NCBI GenBank assembly: GCA_016188495.1
Contig: JACPHU010000002.1
Coordinates: forward strand, 71,363-111,465
DNA: 40,103 nucleotides
Reading direction: 5' to 3'
Source of the DNA: Candidatus Uhrbacteria bacterium
GTDB lineage: Bacteria > Patescibacteriota > Patescibacteriia > UBA9934 > GWF2-40-263
The notes beneath the pieces were generated by a model. That model had not been told where the DNA came from. It ran no database searches and worked only from the letters and a program-made list of their open reading frames with translations. Below are positions 1 through 5,973 of the stretch, one piece after another (the stretch's first letter is position 1; each line of letters starts with the position of its first letter). A program made the translations under genes and the position numbers.

Positions 1-2
1 CT

Positions 3-296
3 TATCTTTTTCCATCCTGGTATGAAGGATTCGGCATTCCAAGCCTTGAAGCCATGGCCTCTGGGACTCCTGTTTTAGCTTCCTCGATAGCCGTTCACAA
101 GGAAGTGATTGGTGATGTAGGAATTCTTATTCCGCCGGGAGAATCAGAAGCATGGGCACAAGCCATGGGGGAGATCGTTCATAATGCCGCTTTAAGAACG
201 GATCTGATTACCAAGGGAAAAGAACGCGCAAAAAATTTTTCTTGGGAAAAAACAGCACAACAAACATGGGAGGTTTTAAGAAATTTGGTATACTAA
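3..296 (+). CDS. Glycosyltransferase family 4 (GT-B), C-terminal fragment
   Basis: The reading frame is open from base 3, so the gene starts before the window. The first residues read YLFPSWYEGFGIPSLEAMA, followed by SGTPVLAS. This is the conserved E-x7-E nucleotide-sugar-binding region of GT4 (group 1) glycosyltransferases, which transfer sugars from nucleotide-sugar donors to glycans or lipids, typically at the cytoplasmic face of the membrane. About 97 residues remain, ending with the usual C-terminal helix (NFSWEKTAQQTWEVL). The donor and acceptor cannot be deduced. The stop lies 6 bases before the TrmB-like regulator, so the two may be cotranscribed. Confidence 0.9.
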   Translation, partial: YLFPSWYEGFGIPSLEAMASGTPVLASSIAVHKEVIGDVGILIPPGESEAWAQAMGEIVHNAALRTDLITKGKERAKNFSWEKTAQQTWEVLRNLVY

Positions 297-302
297 AGAC
301 GT

Positions 303-1079
303 ATGGACGAGCTTAAAAAACAATTAGAACACTTAGGCCTTTCGGATAAAGAATCTAAAGTGTATTTAGCGGCTCTTGAATTAGGACCCGCTCCTGTTCA
401 AGATATCTCGCATAAAGCGCGCGTGAACCGAGCGACCACTTATGTGATGATCGAATCGCTTTCTGCGCGTGGACTCATGTCTACGTTTCAGAAAGGGAAA
501 AAACGCTTTTACGTTTCAGAAAGTCCAGAACGATTGATGACCATTATCCAGACTCAGCAAAAGGAGCTTTTTGAACGACAGGCGGAACTTGAGGGGATGA
601 TGCCGCTGTTGAGCGCTTTATATAATGCCGAAGGAGCCAAACCGCAAATTCGTTATCTAGAAGGCGTAGAAGGAGTAAAGACCGTTCGAGCGTTATTTGA
701 AAAGCTTAGTGGAGATTTTGTCGAGATTGCTCCTTTGGATGACGTTCATCAAACCAGCGAGCTGATGGGGGAAGAACGCAACCAGCATCATGCAGTCCTG
801 CGAACGCGCGGAACCAGTTACCGGGTGCTTGCCGTGACCAAGAATCAAGATCCGAAATGCTTGCCTGAAATGGGGGAGGGCCAGTGGCGCATGCTGCCTC
901 CTGAAAAATTTCCTATTCACGCCAGTATTGTCGTGCGTAAAGATTACGTGTTTCTCTTCTCTTATCGATCAGCCATTTTATCAGTGGTGATTCGAAGTCA
1001 GGAAATTGCAGATGCCCTCAGAGCTCTCTTTGAGCTTGCCTGGGACGGAGCAAAAGAGTATCCGTCTAAGGGATGTTGA
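303..1079 (+). CDS. TrmB-family transcriptional regulator
   Basis: A 258-residue protein. Residues 1 to about 75 form a winged helix-turn-helix typical of TrmB-family regulators: a helical lead-in (LGLSDKESKVYLAALELG), then a recognition segment (VNRATTYVMIESLSARGL) and a wing (KKRFYVSESPERL). The family is known in archaea and in some bacteria, including Patescibacteria, where it regulates sugar metabolism or other functions. The C-terminal half (about 105-258) would be the effector domain, and its ligand is not evident. The gene starts 6 bases after the glycosyltransferase stop. A sigma70-like -10 (TATACT, 289-294) overlaps that stop and could give it separate transcription, though I see no good -35. 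Confidence 0.8.
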   Translation: MDELKKQLEHLGLSDKESKVYLAALELGPAPVQDISHKARVNRATTYVMIESLSARGLMSTFQKGKKRFYVSESPERLMTIIQTQQKELFERQAELEGMMPLLSALYNAEGAKPQIRYLEGVEGVKTVRALFEKLSGDFVEIAPLDDVHQTSELMGEERNQHHAVLRTRGTSYRVLAVTKNQDPKCLPEMGEGQWRMLPPEKFPIHASIVVRKDYVFLFSYRSAILSVVIRSQEIADALRALFELAWDGAKEYPSKGC

Positions 1080-1090
1080 GACAAAGAAAA

Positions 1091-1112
1091 AAAGGACCCG
1101 TGTGGTCCTTTT
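1091..1112. terminator. Bidirectional intrinsic terminator
   Basis: Stem AAAGGACC/GGTCCTTT with a 5-base loop (CGTGT). The plus-strand T-run is short (4 T), just after the TrmB-like gene. The minus-strand T-run is longer (7 T), so it would serve best as the end of a leftward transcript from about 1320. Confidence 0.7.
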
Positions 1113-1131
1113 CAGATGTGACAGGGAGAAG

Positions 1132-1242
1132 CTAGCTTCCCCCGGGACAGTGGCAACAAGGTTGAATCCTTCGAGGATTCTCGTCGACAATGTGTCGACG
1201 TCCTTTTGCCAGACTCAGTGCATTGCGAGTTCTGATTTCCAT
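1132..1242 (-). CDS. Possible 36-residue Cys-containing peptide inside the RNA candidate
   Basis: A minus-strand ATG at 1242 opens a 36-codon frame rich in Arg, ending in RRIQPCCHCPGGS and a TAG at 1132-1134. A purine-rich GGTGAGG lies upstream but only 1-3 bases from the ATG, closer than usual. The three clustered Cys are suggestive, but the same bases form several hairpins, so the frame could be accidental. I would treat it as a secondary interpretation of the leftward transcript. Confidence 0.2.
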   Translation of the reverse strand: MEIRTRNALSLAKGRRHIVDENPRRIQPCCHCPGGS

Positions 1243-1391
1243 ACCTCACCTATTAAGACACGAACCCTCCTTACCATCAGAGGACCTTGTCTACCTATCG
1301 TCTCCACCTTGGAAACGATACTAAAAAGTAGCACTAAAAACCCTCCAAGTCAATCGTTATTTGTTGTAGAGCTTAAACAAAAAATGAGTCT

Positions 1392-1610
1392 ATGCCAAAA
1401 ATTGTTGAAGAAAAATTAAAGAATTTAGAACGTCGCTTGAGAGCTGTCGAACTAGGTGTTCCTGTGAAGAATCGTCAACGCCACCCTCGTACGCCAAGTT
1501 CGGTTTGGGAAAAGACATTCGGGCTTCTTTCAAAAAAGAAAGCAAATGCTTTTCTAAAGGTTTTAAAACAGATGAGAAAGACCTCTGATCGAGATGTTCA
1601 TTCTTCATAG
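1392..1610 (+). CDS. Putative antitoxin of a VapBC-like pair
   Basis: A 72-residue, strongly basic, mostly helical protein with no recognised domain. The N-terminus (VEEKLKNLERRLRAVE) looks like a short coiled coil. Its identification rests on context: it ends 2 bases before a PIN-domain gene. In VapBC-type modules the small upstream protein binds DNA and neutralises the ribonuclease. The sequence does not show a clear AbrB, ribbon-helix-helix or Phd fold, so the antitoxin class is open. The start at 1392 is the only ATG that fits the frame and I see no strong ribosome-binding site. Confidence 0.55.
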   Translation: MPKIVEEKLKNLERRLRAVELGVPVKNRQRHPRTPSSVWEKTFGLLSKKKANAFLKVLKQMRKTSDRDVHSS

Positions 1611-1612
1611 CT

Positions 1613-1975
1613 ATGGCATTGGTTTTACTTGATACAAACGTTCTTATTTTGCATATCGGTGGTTTTGAAAAAATTGTTTTGCCACCTCTGGCAGCCGCTG
1701 TTTCAACGATTACCGTTTTTGAACTTATTCGATATCCAGGACTCTCCTCACAAGAGGTCTCCGCTATTCAATCTATTTTGGATGAATGTATTCACATTTC
1801 AGTTGGGACCGCTATCGCACAACGTGCTGCTTCTTTAAGTAAGACAAGACCTAAAATGAAATCTCTTGATTTATTTATCGCTGCAACGGCACTTGAACTT
1901 TCGTGTCCTCTTATCACTCATAACGTGAAAGATTTTAAAGGTATTAAAAATCTTGTTATTCGCTCTAAGATCTAA
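1613..1975 (+). CDS. PIN-domain ribonuclease toxin (VapC-like)
   Basis: A 120-residue single-domain protein with the PIN layout: LLDTNVLIL (D7), E37 in VFELIRYP, D86 in SLDLFIAATAL and D107 in ITHNVKDFKGI. These four acidic residues would bind Mg2+ or Mn2+ in the active site. VapC-type toxins are cytoplasmic endoribonucleases that cleave tRNA or rRNA. It follows the putative antitoxin gene by 2 bases and is followed by a strong terminator, so the pair is a two-gene unit. All catalytic acids are present, so it looks active. Confidence 0.85.
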   Translation: MALVLLDTNVLILHIGGFEKIVLPPLAAAVSTITVFELIRYPGLSSQEVSAIQSILDECIHISVGTAIAQRAASLSKTRPKMKSLDLFIAATALELSCPLITHNVKDFKGIKNLVIRSKI

Positions 1976-2003
1976 AACTTATCTATATATCTTTTTTTCA
2001 AAC

Positions 2004-2033
2004 AAAAAATCGCCTTCGATGGGGCGATTTTTT
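2004..2033. terminator. Intrinsic terminator after the toxin pair
   Basis: Stem AAAAAATCGCC/GGGCGATTTTTT with a short loop, A-rich on the left and T-rich on the right, so it can stop transcripts from both sides: the toxin operon from the left and the GC-rich leftward array from the right. Confidence 0.85.
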
Positions 2034-2054
2034 GATTCTCGGTTTATGGAGAGA

Positions 2055-2204
2055 GTCAGGTAAGGATTTCCCATTAAAGGAAGTCCAACCCTCAAAGGGT
2101 ACGATGATTCTAGGGGATGCGTTTTTGACGCAATAGAATCGTCTTACCATTTGAGCGTTGCCTGACAGTTCTTGTTTCATTGAGTTGAAAAAGAGCAGTC
2201 AGGC
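2055..2204. other. Multi-hairpin structured region 3' of the 57-aa orphan gene
   Basis: Closing stem GTCAGG (2055-2060) with CCTGAC (2161-2166). Inside are three hairpins: GGATTTCC/GGAAGTCC, a CCCT-rich hairpin near 2090-2100, and a long one (GATTCTA/TAGAATC) capped by GCGT/ACGC. A second copy of GTCAGGCG (about 2197-2204) could compete for the same CCTGAC strand, giving mutually exclusive folds. It occupies the same position, just 3' of an orphan gene stop on the minus strand, as the three repeat elements further right, but I see no sequence similarity to them. Confidence 0.4.
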
Positions 2205-2221
2205 GAGCGTTTGAGACAACC

Positions 2222-2395
2222 TCAGTGGGTCCACCGAGGTTTGGGAGGTCTCGGAGGGGTGTAATCCCAGGCCGGACGAGGCGGCGGGGGAGGCGGTTGT
2301 CGGATCACAGGATTCGGCTCATAGATCTCCACCGGAACCTGGATCCTGTTACCCTTCTCGTCGATCTCGATCCGAATTCCAATCCGAATGGCCAT
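2222..2395 (-). CDS. Small proline-rich orphan protein (57 aa)
   Basis: The ATG at 2395 is preceded by a strong ribosome-binding site (GGAGGT, 7 bases upstream), which supports this short gene. The 57-residue product begins MAIRIGIRIEIDEKGNRIQV, probably a beta hairpin. It continues into a proline-rich tail (six consecutive Pro, then PAWDYTPPRPPKPRWTH). No signal peptide or membrane segment is visible. I do not recognise the family. It is the last member of the GC-rich leftward array, and its base composition is well above that of the housekeeping genes. The Pro-rich tail suggests a protein-protein interaction role (inference). Confidence 0.7.
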   Translation of the reverse strand: MAIRIGIRIEIDEKGNRIQVPVEIYEPNPVIRQPPPPPPRPAWDYTPPRPPKPRWTH

Positions 2396-2427
2396 GGATC
2401 TTACCTCCAGGAAAGGGTAGTAATGAG

Positions 2428-2514
2428 AAAAGTGATGGAGTAATAGAGTGGTTGAGTAATGGAGTGTTTTACCACTTCATCACTCCATAACTCCATAACT
2501 CCATCACTTTTTTT
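2428..2514. repeat. Long imperfect hairpin built of ATGGAGTAAT-like units
   Basis: The left arm repeats GTGATGGAGTAAT / GAGTAATGGAGTG units. The right arm carries the reverse complement (CACTCCATAACTCCATAAC units), giving an imperfect stem of about 40 bp around a TTTTAC loop. It lies between the 57-aa gene leader and the first structured element. It may act as a transcription barrier or be a decayed minisatellite. Confidence 0.6.
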
Positions 2515-2693
2515 CCTTGGCAGCCCACCATGTCCTCACATGATGTTCTCTCAAGGTAGGGGGAGACAATAGCGTATCGTCTCCCCCAGCGTGGCACGGT
2601 TTTTATAAAAGGGTTTGTGCGTATCCCTCTCAACTCACATCTGGGAGGTTCTCCGTTTTAGGACAACGGATAGGGCTAGTGAGGAGCCCTAGG
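2515..2693. repeat. Structured element, copy 1 (3' of 117-aa gene)
   Basis: A 179 bp copy of a repeat also found at 3092 and 4510. Plus-strand folding: stem 1 CCTTG/CAAGG with a conserved internal loop (GGCAGCCCACC against GATGTTCTCT). Stem 2 is GGGGGAGAC (2559-2567)/GTCTCCCCC (2579-2587). Stem 3 is AGGG (2610-2613)/CCCT (2625-2628), whose loop GTGC (2617-2620) can pair with GCAC (2594-2597). Stem 4 is AGGGCT/AGCCCT (2672-2690), whose loop GTGAG (2679-2683) can pair with CTCAC (2634-2638). Pairing works in either orientation, so the transcribed strand is undecided. As 3'UTR of the leftward gene it begins 7 bases after the stop. Confidence 0.75.
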
Positions 2694-2700
2694 ATGGTTC

Positions 2701-3054
2701 TCAGAGCGGATACCGCGACAGCAGTGCCACGGCTCCGTACTGGATCCCAGTGATTATTGCGGCGAGGAATATCCCGAACAGTTTCGTAGGGAGGGTCATC
2801 CTTTCCACGATGTTCGGATCATCAGAGATCCAAGTCCGCGGAATCACGATTCCGATTACGTATTCCACCACCAGAACCGGAATCAGTAGAGGCACGTTCA
2901 GTGTCACCACCGCATATGTCTCGATGACATTTACGGTGAACGAGTAAGCTGCGTACATGATCCGGTAGCTCTTGAGCGCCCACAGCCAGAGCATGGCATT
3001 GAAGGCGATGACGGCAATGATTGCGAACAGGGCATAGGTGTGGATCAATTCCAT
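2701..3054 (-). CDS. Orphan integral membrane protein, about four helices (117 aa)
   Basis: The ATG at 3054 follows GGAGA by 4 bases. The 117-residue product is almost entirely hydrophobic. Likely membrane segments lie near residues 5-25 (ALFAIIAVIAFNAMLWLWAL), 30-50, 52-72 (VPLLIPVLVVEYVIGIVIP) and 90-112 (LFGIFLAAIITGIQYGAVAL). A short polar loop (TWISDDPNIVERMTLP) precedes the last helix. No family is recognised and there are no obvious catalytic residues. It would sit in the cytoplasmic membrane. It belongs to the GC-rich leftward array, with structured element copy 1 after its stop and copy 2 upstream of its start. Confidence 0.7.
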   Translation of the reverse strand: MELIHTYALFAIIAVIAFNAMLWLWALKSYRIMYAAYSFTVNVIETYAVVTLNVPLLIPVLVVEYVIGIVIPRTWISDDPNIVERMTLPTKLFGIFLAAIITGIQYGAVALLSRYPL

Positions 3055-3091
3055 GAGTTCTCCTTAATAATCGTTTGATGTTTTCCACTTG

Positions 3092-3289
3092 CCTTGGCAG
3101 CCCACCATTCTTTTGGATGATGTTCTCTCAAGGTTGGATGAGACAGAGATGATGTGCGAGATTGCAATCATTCTTTCTCATCCGCGTGTAGCACACTTTT
3201 TAATAGAGAGTTTGTGCACGTCTCTCTAACTCACTTCCTTTTCAGGTTTACCATTTCAGGGAAACGATAGGGCTTGTGAGTGCCCTCGG
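3092..3289. repeat. Structured element, copy 2 (3' of 352-aa gene)
   Basis: A 198 bp copy. The conserved first stem-loop and the final AGGGC/GCCCT hairpin are kept, while other helices change on both sides. Stem 2 is GGATGAGA (3136-3143)/TCTCATCC (3176-3183) in place of the GGGGGAGAC stem. Stem 3 is AGAGAG (3205-3210)/CTCTCT (3222-3227) in place of AGGG/CCCT. Both candidate pseudoknots (GCAC with GTGC, CTCAC with GTGAG) persist. These paired changes support a conserved structure rather than simple sequence repetition. It starts 5 bases after the stop of the leftward 352-aa gene. Confidence 0.75.
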
Positions 3290-3294
3290 TGGTG

Positions 3295-4353
3295 TCAGGC
3301 TGCGCGGCGGTGACCTTTTTTGAGGGCGTCGCGGGCGGTCTTGCCCTGACGCATCGGGGTCTCTTTGAAAATCGACCCCCGGTGACGAGCATCCCTTTCG
3401 AGACGAGCCTGCTCACGCAGATTCCTCTCTGCCTCCAGACGAGCCTGTTCGGCACGGTAGGCTGCCTGGCGTCGAGCGGTCTCGGCGTCATAGGCTTCGA
3501 TCTGGCCGCGGGTGGTCAGGAGTGGGTAGCTCTTTTCCCCACGGATGCAGTTCTGTGCGAACGCGTGCCGCCAGAGGTGAGACACTTCTGCACGGTCGCC
3601 GTTCTGTCGCTCTCGCATTGCCTCGAACCCGAGTACCCGAGCGTACTCGGGAGTCATCTTCGCTCCACACCCGCACGCGCAGGTGTAGCCCCAGATGCCG
3701 GGTGCGAGTTCGATCTGACCCAGATTGTTGGATCCTTCCGGCCGCTCGGTGGGAGCGGCCGGGATCTGGCGGGGGGTGGGGGCGGAGCTGCGACGGGTCG
3801 GGATGGAGCTGGTCATTTTCTTCTCCTCTTTTCGTTTTTTTTCGGTTTCGATTTCGATGATGCGGGCTGCGATAAGCTCCCGCTTGAAAAACAGAGCCTT
3901 GCCAACCGAGGCCAGGGGCTGTCCCTTGTACTCGATTCCGAGAACCTTGAAGGTCTCGGGAAAGCCCAGGCGACCGGCGGCGAGCTCACAGGCCTCGACC
4001 CACACACCCAGGATGGTGGCGTCGATGGGCTTGGGATGCTCGTAGTCGCTCTGGTCGATCAGCTGGTCGGGACCGAAGCCCCACTTGATGACCAGGACAT
4101 GGCTACCGACACTTTCCAGTGCCGTATCCAGTCTGGACCAACGGTCTTCGATTTCGGACTCCCGCGTTTCGAACACCACATCGATGATCGGACGAGGAGC
4201 CTTCTGCGCCTCGAGCACGTCCGGCGCGATCACCCCCCACTTCTCGAGAGGGGTCTGACCCCGTCCAGTGCTCCGGCGCTCAAAAGCGGCCGGGCGCACG
4301 GATGGAGAGAACCGATGGACGTTCTGGGCGGCCCGACTCTTGGAATTCGACAT
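3295..4353 (-). CDS. Orphan protein with CACGCG motif and charged C-terminal coil (352 aa)
   Basis: The ATG at 4353 has an excellent ribosome-binding site (GAGGAGG, 5 bases upstream). The product is 352 residues. Residues about 1-185 are a mixed alpha/beta region with no recognised motif. A Pro/Thr/Ser-rich linker follows near 186-215, then a compact segment containing YTCACGCGAKM, whose Cys could bind a metal or form disulfides. The last 80 residues are Arg/Glu/Ala-rich and probably coiled coil. There is no signal peptide or membrane segment. It is in the GC-rich leftward array with a 156-base leader upstream. I do not recognise the family and infer no function. Confidence 0.7.
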   Translation of the reverse strand: MSNSKSRAAQNVHRFSPSVRPAAFERRSTGRGQTPLEKWGVIAPDVLEAQKAPRPIIDVVFETRESEIEDRWSRLDTALESVGSHVLVIKWGFGPDQLIDQSDYEHPKPIDATILGVWVEACELAAGRLGFPETFKVLGIEYKGQPLASVGKALFFKRELIAARIIEIETEKKRKEEKKMTSSIPTRRSSAPTPRQIPAAPTERPEGSNNLGQIELAPGIWGYTCACGCGAKMTPEYARVLGFEAMRERQNGDRAEVSHLWRHAFAQNCIRGEKSYPLLTTRGQIEAYDAETARRQAAYRAEQARLEAERNLREQARLERDARHRGSIFKETPMRQGKTARDALKKGHRRAA

Positions 4354-4509
4354 GGAATCCTCCTCTTCGATCGGCTTTATTTTCCACCGATCGATTTTGA
4401 ATTAACCATTCATAGTGGCTCCTTTCGGGGCCCCTTCTGTCAGAACTATTCCGACGCAGGACAGTGGGGGATTCATAAACCCTCAATGTTCTGAGTCGGA
4501 TGTTACTTT
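4354..4509 (-). other. Leader of the 352-aa gene
   Basis: A 156-base non-coding stretch between structured element copy 3 and the 352-aa gene. It contains a hairpin CGATCGG/CCGATCG close to the start codon and GGGGCCCC followed by GAAAGG. The hairpin lies just upstream of the ribosome-binding site. No promoter stands out. Confidence 0.35.
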
Positions 4510-4687
4510 CCTTGGCAGCCCACCATTCTTTTGAATGATGTTCTCTCAAGGTAGGGGGAGACAATAGCGTATCGTCTCCCCCAGCGTGGCACGGTTTTTA
4601 TAAAAGGGTTTGTGCGTATCCCTCTCAACTCACATCTGGGAGGTTTATCCGTTTTAGGAAAACGGAAGGGCTTGTGAGTGCCCTCGG
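4510..4687. repeat. Structured element, copy 3 (3' of 226-aa gene)
   Basis: A 178 bp copy, nearly identical to copy 1 through stems 1 to 3. It differs in the hairpin CCGTTTT/AAAACGG, which pairs perfectly here, and in the final hairpin (AGGGC/GCCCT). CTCAC and the loop GTGAG are again available for a pseudoknot. It starts 6 bases after the stop of the leftward 226-aa gene. Confidence 0.75.
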
Positions 4688-4693
4688 GGTGGA

Positions 4694-5374
4694 TCAGGCG
4701 ACCTTCGAGGCGGCGGGGGGGGCCTCCTTGACGGCCTTGGCTGCCTGGTCCGTGTTGTAGGCCTCATCCAGTAGAGCGTTGAAGGCCGTACGCTCCTTCG
4801 GGGTCTGGAATACCTCGATGAGCTTCAGGGCTGCCCGGACGCGATGGCAGCCGTCACCGATGACGATATCCGAGAACCCGCGATTCCACTCGCGGATGAA
4901 CTCCCACCGCTTGACCGCCCGGAAGGCCTTCTGCCAGGCCGGGAAATTCTTGGAGCCGTCGGCGGGGCGAGGACCGGGATGGGCGGGCTTCTCTTTGGCG
5001 AGCTCGGGAGCCTTGCCGAAGAGGTTACCCACTTCACCCAGAATCATCTTGATCTGGGACGGGGAGAGCCGACGGGGGGCCGCATCCTGATGCTTGAAGG
5101 AGAGCTTCTCGGATTCGTCCGAGTTGAGCTGTGCCCTCAGATCGTTCAGGATGTGCCACTTACCCGACTCGGTCCCGATGCACTCACCGATAGTGACCGC
5201 GAGGTTCACGATCAGCTCGCCACCGGCGATAGAGGCGGTACCGACTCCGAAGATCGCGCGAGCGGTCTCTTCGGGCAGACCGATCTGCTCTCCGATGAAG
5301 CGGGCCGCAGTCTCGACCTGGAACCGGGAAACGGTGGAATAAAACTTGACGCTTTCACGGGTGGGAATCGCCAT
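4694..5374 (-). CDS. Orphan soluble protein of the GC-rich array (226 aa)
   Basis: I start it at the ATG at 5374 because AAGGAG lies 6 bases upstream. A longer frame from a TTG at 5389 would place that site inside the gene. The 226-residue product begins MAIPTRESVKFYSTVSRFQV. It has a helical N-terminal half including a Gly/Ala-rich stretch (AIFGVGTASIAGGELIVNLAVTIGECIG), a Pro-rich linker (about 130-145), and a C-terminal part with WEFIREWNRGFSDIVIGDGCHRVRAALKLIEVF. No catalytic signature or membrane anchor is recognised. It is followed by structured element copy 3. Confidence 0.7.
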   Translation of the reverse strand: MAIPTRESVKFYSTVSRFQVETAARFIGEQIGLPEETARAIFGVGTASIAGGELIVNLAVTIGECIGTESGKWHILNDLRAQLNSDESEKLSFKHQDAAPRRLSPSQIKMILGEVGNLFGKAPELAKEKPAHPGPRPADGSKNFPAWQKAFRAVKRWEFIREWNRGFSDIVIGDGCHRVRAALKLIEVFQTPKERTAFNALLDEAYNTDQAAKAVKEAPPAASKVA

Positions 5375-5584
5375 GGTCATCTCCTTCAAGATTGTGGAGT
5401 TTTGTCATGTGCGGGCGACCAAGCCTGCACGACTCCTGGTGTTGGAACTTGCGAGAACCTCCTGACAAGGGAGGTGTACGGGAACTTGCTGGTCGAGAAT
5501 TCGACGCAGGAATCCGGAGAAGATGGTTTTAGTGACCAAAATTGGTATAAAACCTAGATGATCAGGTATATGAATCAAGTAAGT
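5375..5584 (-). other. Leader of the 226-aa gene
   Basis: About 210 bases without a gene. It contains a hairpin ACCTCC/GGGAGGT near 5457-5477 and two copies of GGAACTTGC (near 5445 and 5480). In the leftward direction it is the 5' leader of the 226-aa gene. No clear promoter is visible. Confidence 0.35.
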
Positions 5585-5815
5585 CCTTCGACAAGCTCAG
5601 GACCCAGTTGAATCATTTGATCATCTATTTCTCTCTCCCCCGAGTTTCTGCGACGAATTGTGAATGTTCCTCAAGTAAATTTATATTCCCTGAGCGGAGG
5701 TTCGTTCGACGAACCGGAGTCGAAGGGGCAAACTGCAGCCTTCGACCGTTCGACCATTCGACAAGCTCATGGCAAACAGCTCACGGCAGGCAGGCTCAGG
5801 CAATATTATTTTCAG
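5585..5815. repeat. Cluster of CCTGAGC/TTCGAC palindromic repeats
   Basis: Several pieces of the palindromic repeat built from TTCGACAAGCTCAGG and CCCTGAGCGGAGG...GTCGAAGGGG occur near 5588, 5689-5729 and 5740-5805. Related units occur near 7121, 9432 and 15088. Such CCTGAGC/GTCGAAGG elements are widespread interspersed palindromes in environmental bacterial genomes. No gene is supported here. Confidence 0.65.
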
Positions 5816-5862
5816 TTTCTACTCTCCTCAAAACCTCTGAGACTTCAGAAGCTTAATCGGAG

Positions 5863-5973
5863 CGGGGATGAGACTTGCGTTTTCTCATCCCCGTCGTATT
5901 ACCTGGTTAGATGTCCCAGGTCGTGTGTGTTAGAGTTGTTTTTTATCCCCTCTGACGTGGGATTAGCTCCTGC
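5863..5973. other. Possible divergent fourth structured element (3' of 136-aa gene)
   Basis: Immediately 3' of the leftward 136-aa gene stop. Hairpin CGGGGATGAGA (5863-5873)/TCTCATCCCCG (5883-5893) shares its GGATGAGA/TCTCATCC stem with element copy 2. It is followed by ACCTGG/CCAGGT (5901-5921) and GTTAGAG/CTCTGAC, whose loop ATCCC could pair with a downstream GGGAT. The architecture parallels the three clear copies, but the primary sequence is otherwise unlike them. Confidence 0.35.

Larger units (their letters stand above)
1084..1320 (-). ncRNA. Candidate structured RNA, leftward, with its own terminator
   Basis: There is no credible long gene here. Read leftward, a possible promoter (TTGACT, plus-strand 1348-1353, and TACTTT, 1325-1330, spacing 17) is followed by a 10 bp hairpin (1296-1320). 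Further hairpins follow: GTCGAC pair near 1184-1200, GAATCC/GGATTC near 1165-1181, and a GGGAGAAG-type hairpin at 1124-1141. The region ends with an AAAGGACC/GGTCCTTT hairpin and seven T residues on the minus strand (about 1084-1111). The T-run is longer on the minus than on the plus strand, which supports leftward transcription. I could not match it to tmRNA, RNase P, SRP or 6S RNA. The -10 box is weak. Confidence 0.45.

Noticed and set aside
1084..1320. tmRNA, RNase P, SRP or 6S RNA
   Set aside because: The conserved landmarks I know for these RNAs (tag-peptide frame and tRNA-like ends, GAGGAAAGUCC, the SRP GGAAGG/AGCAGC apex, the large 6S central bubble) are not recognisable.
1006..1419. 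Rightward 137-aa frame between the regulator and the toxin pair
   Set aside because: It overlaps the end of the TrmB-like gene, runs through several hairpins and a terminator, and has unnatural composition.
3280..4494. Rightward 404-aa reading frame opposite the 352-aa gene
   Set aside because: It lacks a ribosome-binding site and has no family-like sequence. The leftward frame has an excellent GAGGAGG site, so the rightward frame is a GC-rich shadow. The same holds for the rightward frame at 4844-5557.
2515..4687. Integron attC sites
   Set aside because: The gene-plus-element layout fits, but I could not find GTTRRRY/RYYYAAC core sites at the element ends, the elements fold into several hairpins with possible pseudoknots rather than one long hairpin, and no integron integrase is in the window.
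2515..4687. Guide RNA of an IscB/TnpB-type (OMEGA) system
   Set aside because: The pseudoknotted RNA-like elements prompted the idea, but none of the neighbouring proteins shows RuvC or HNH motifs.
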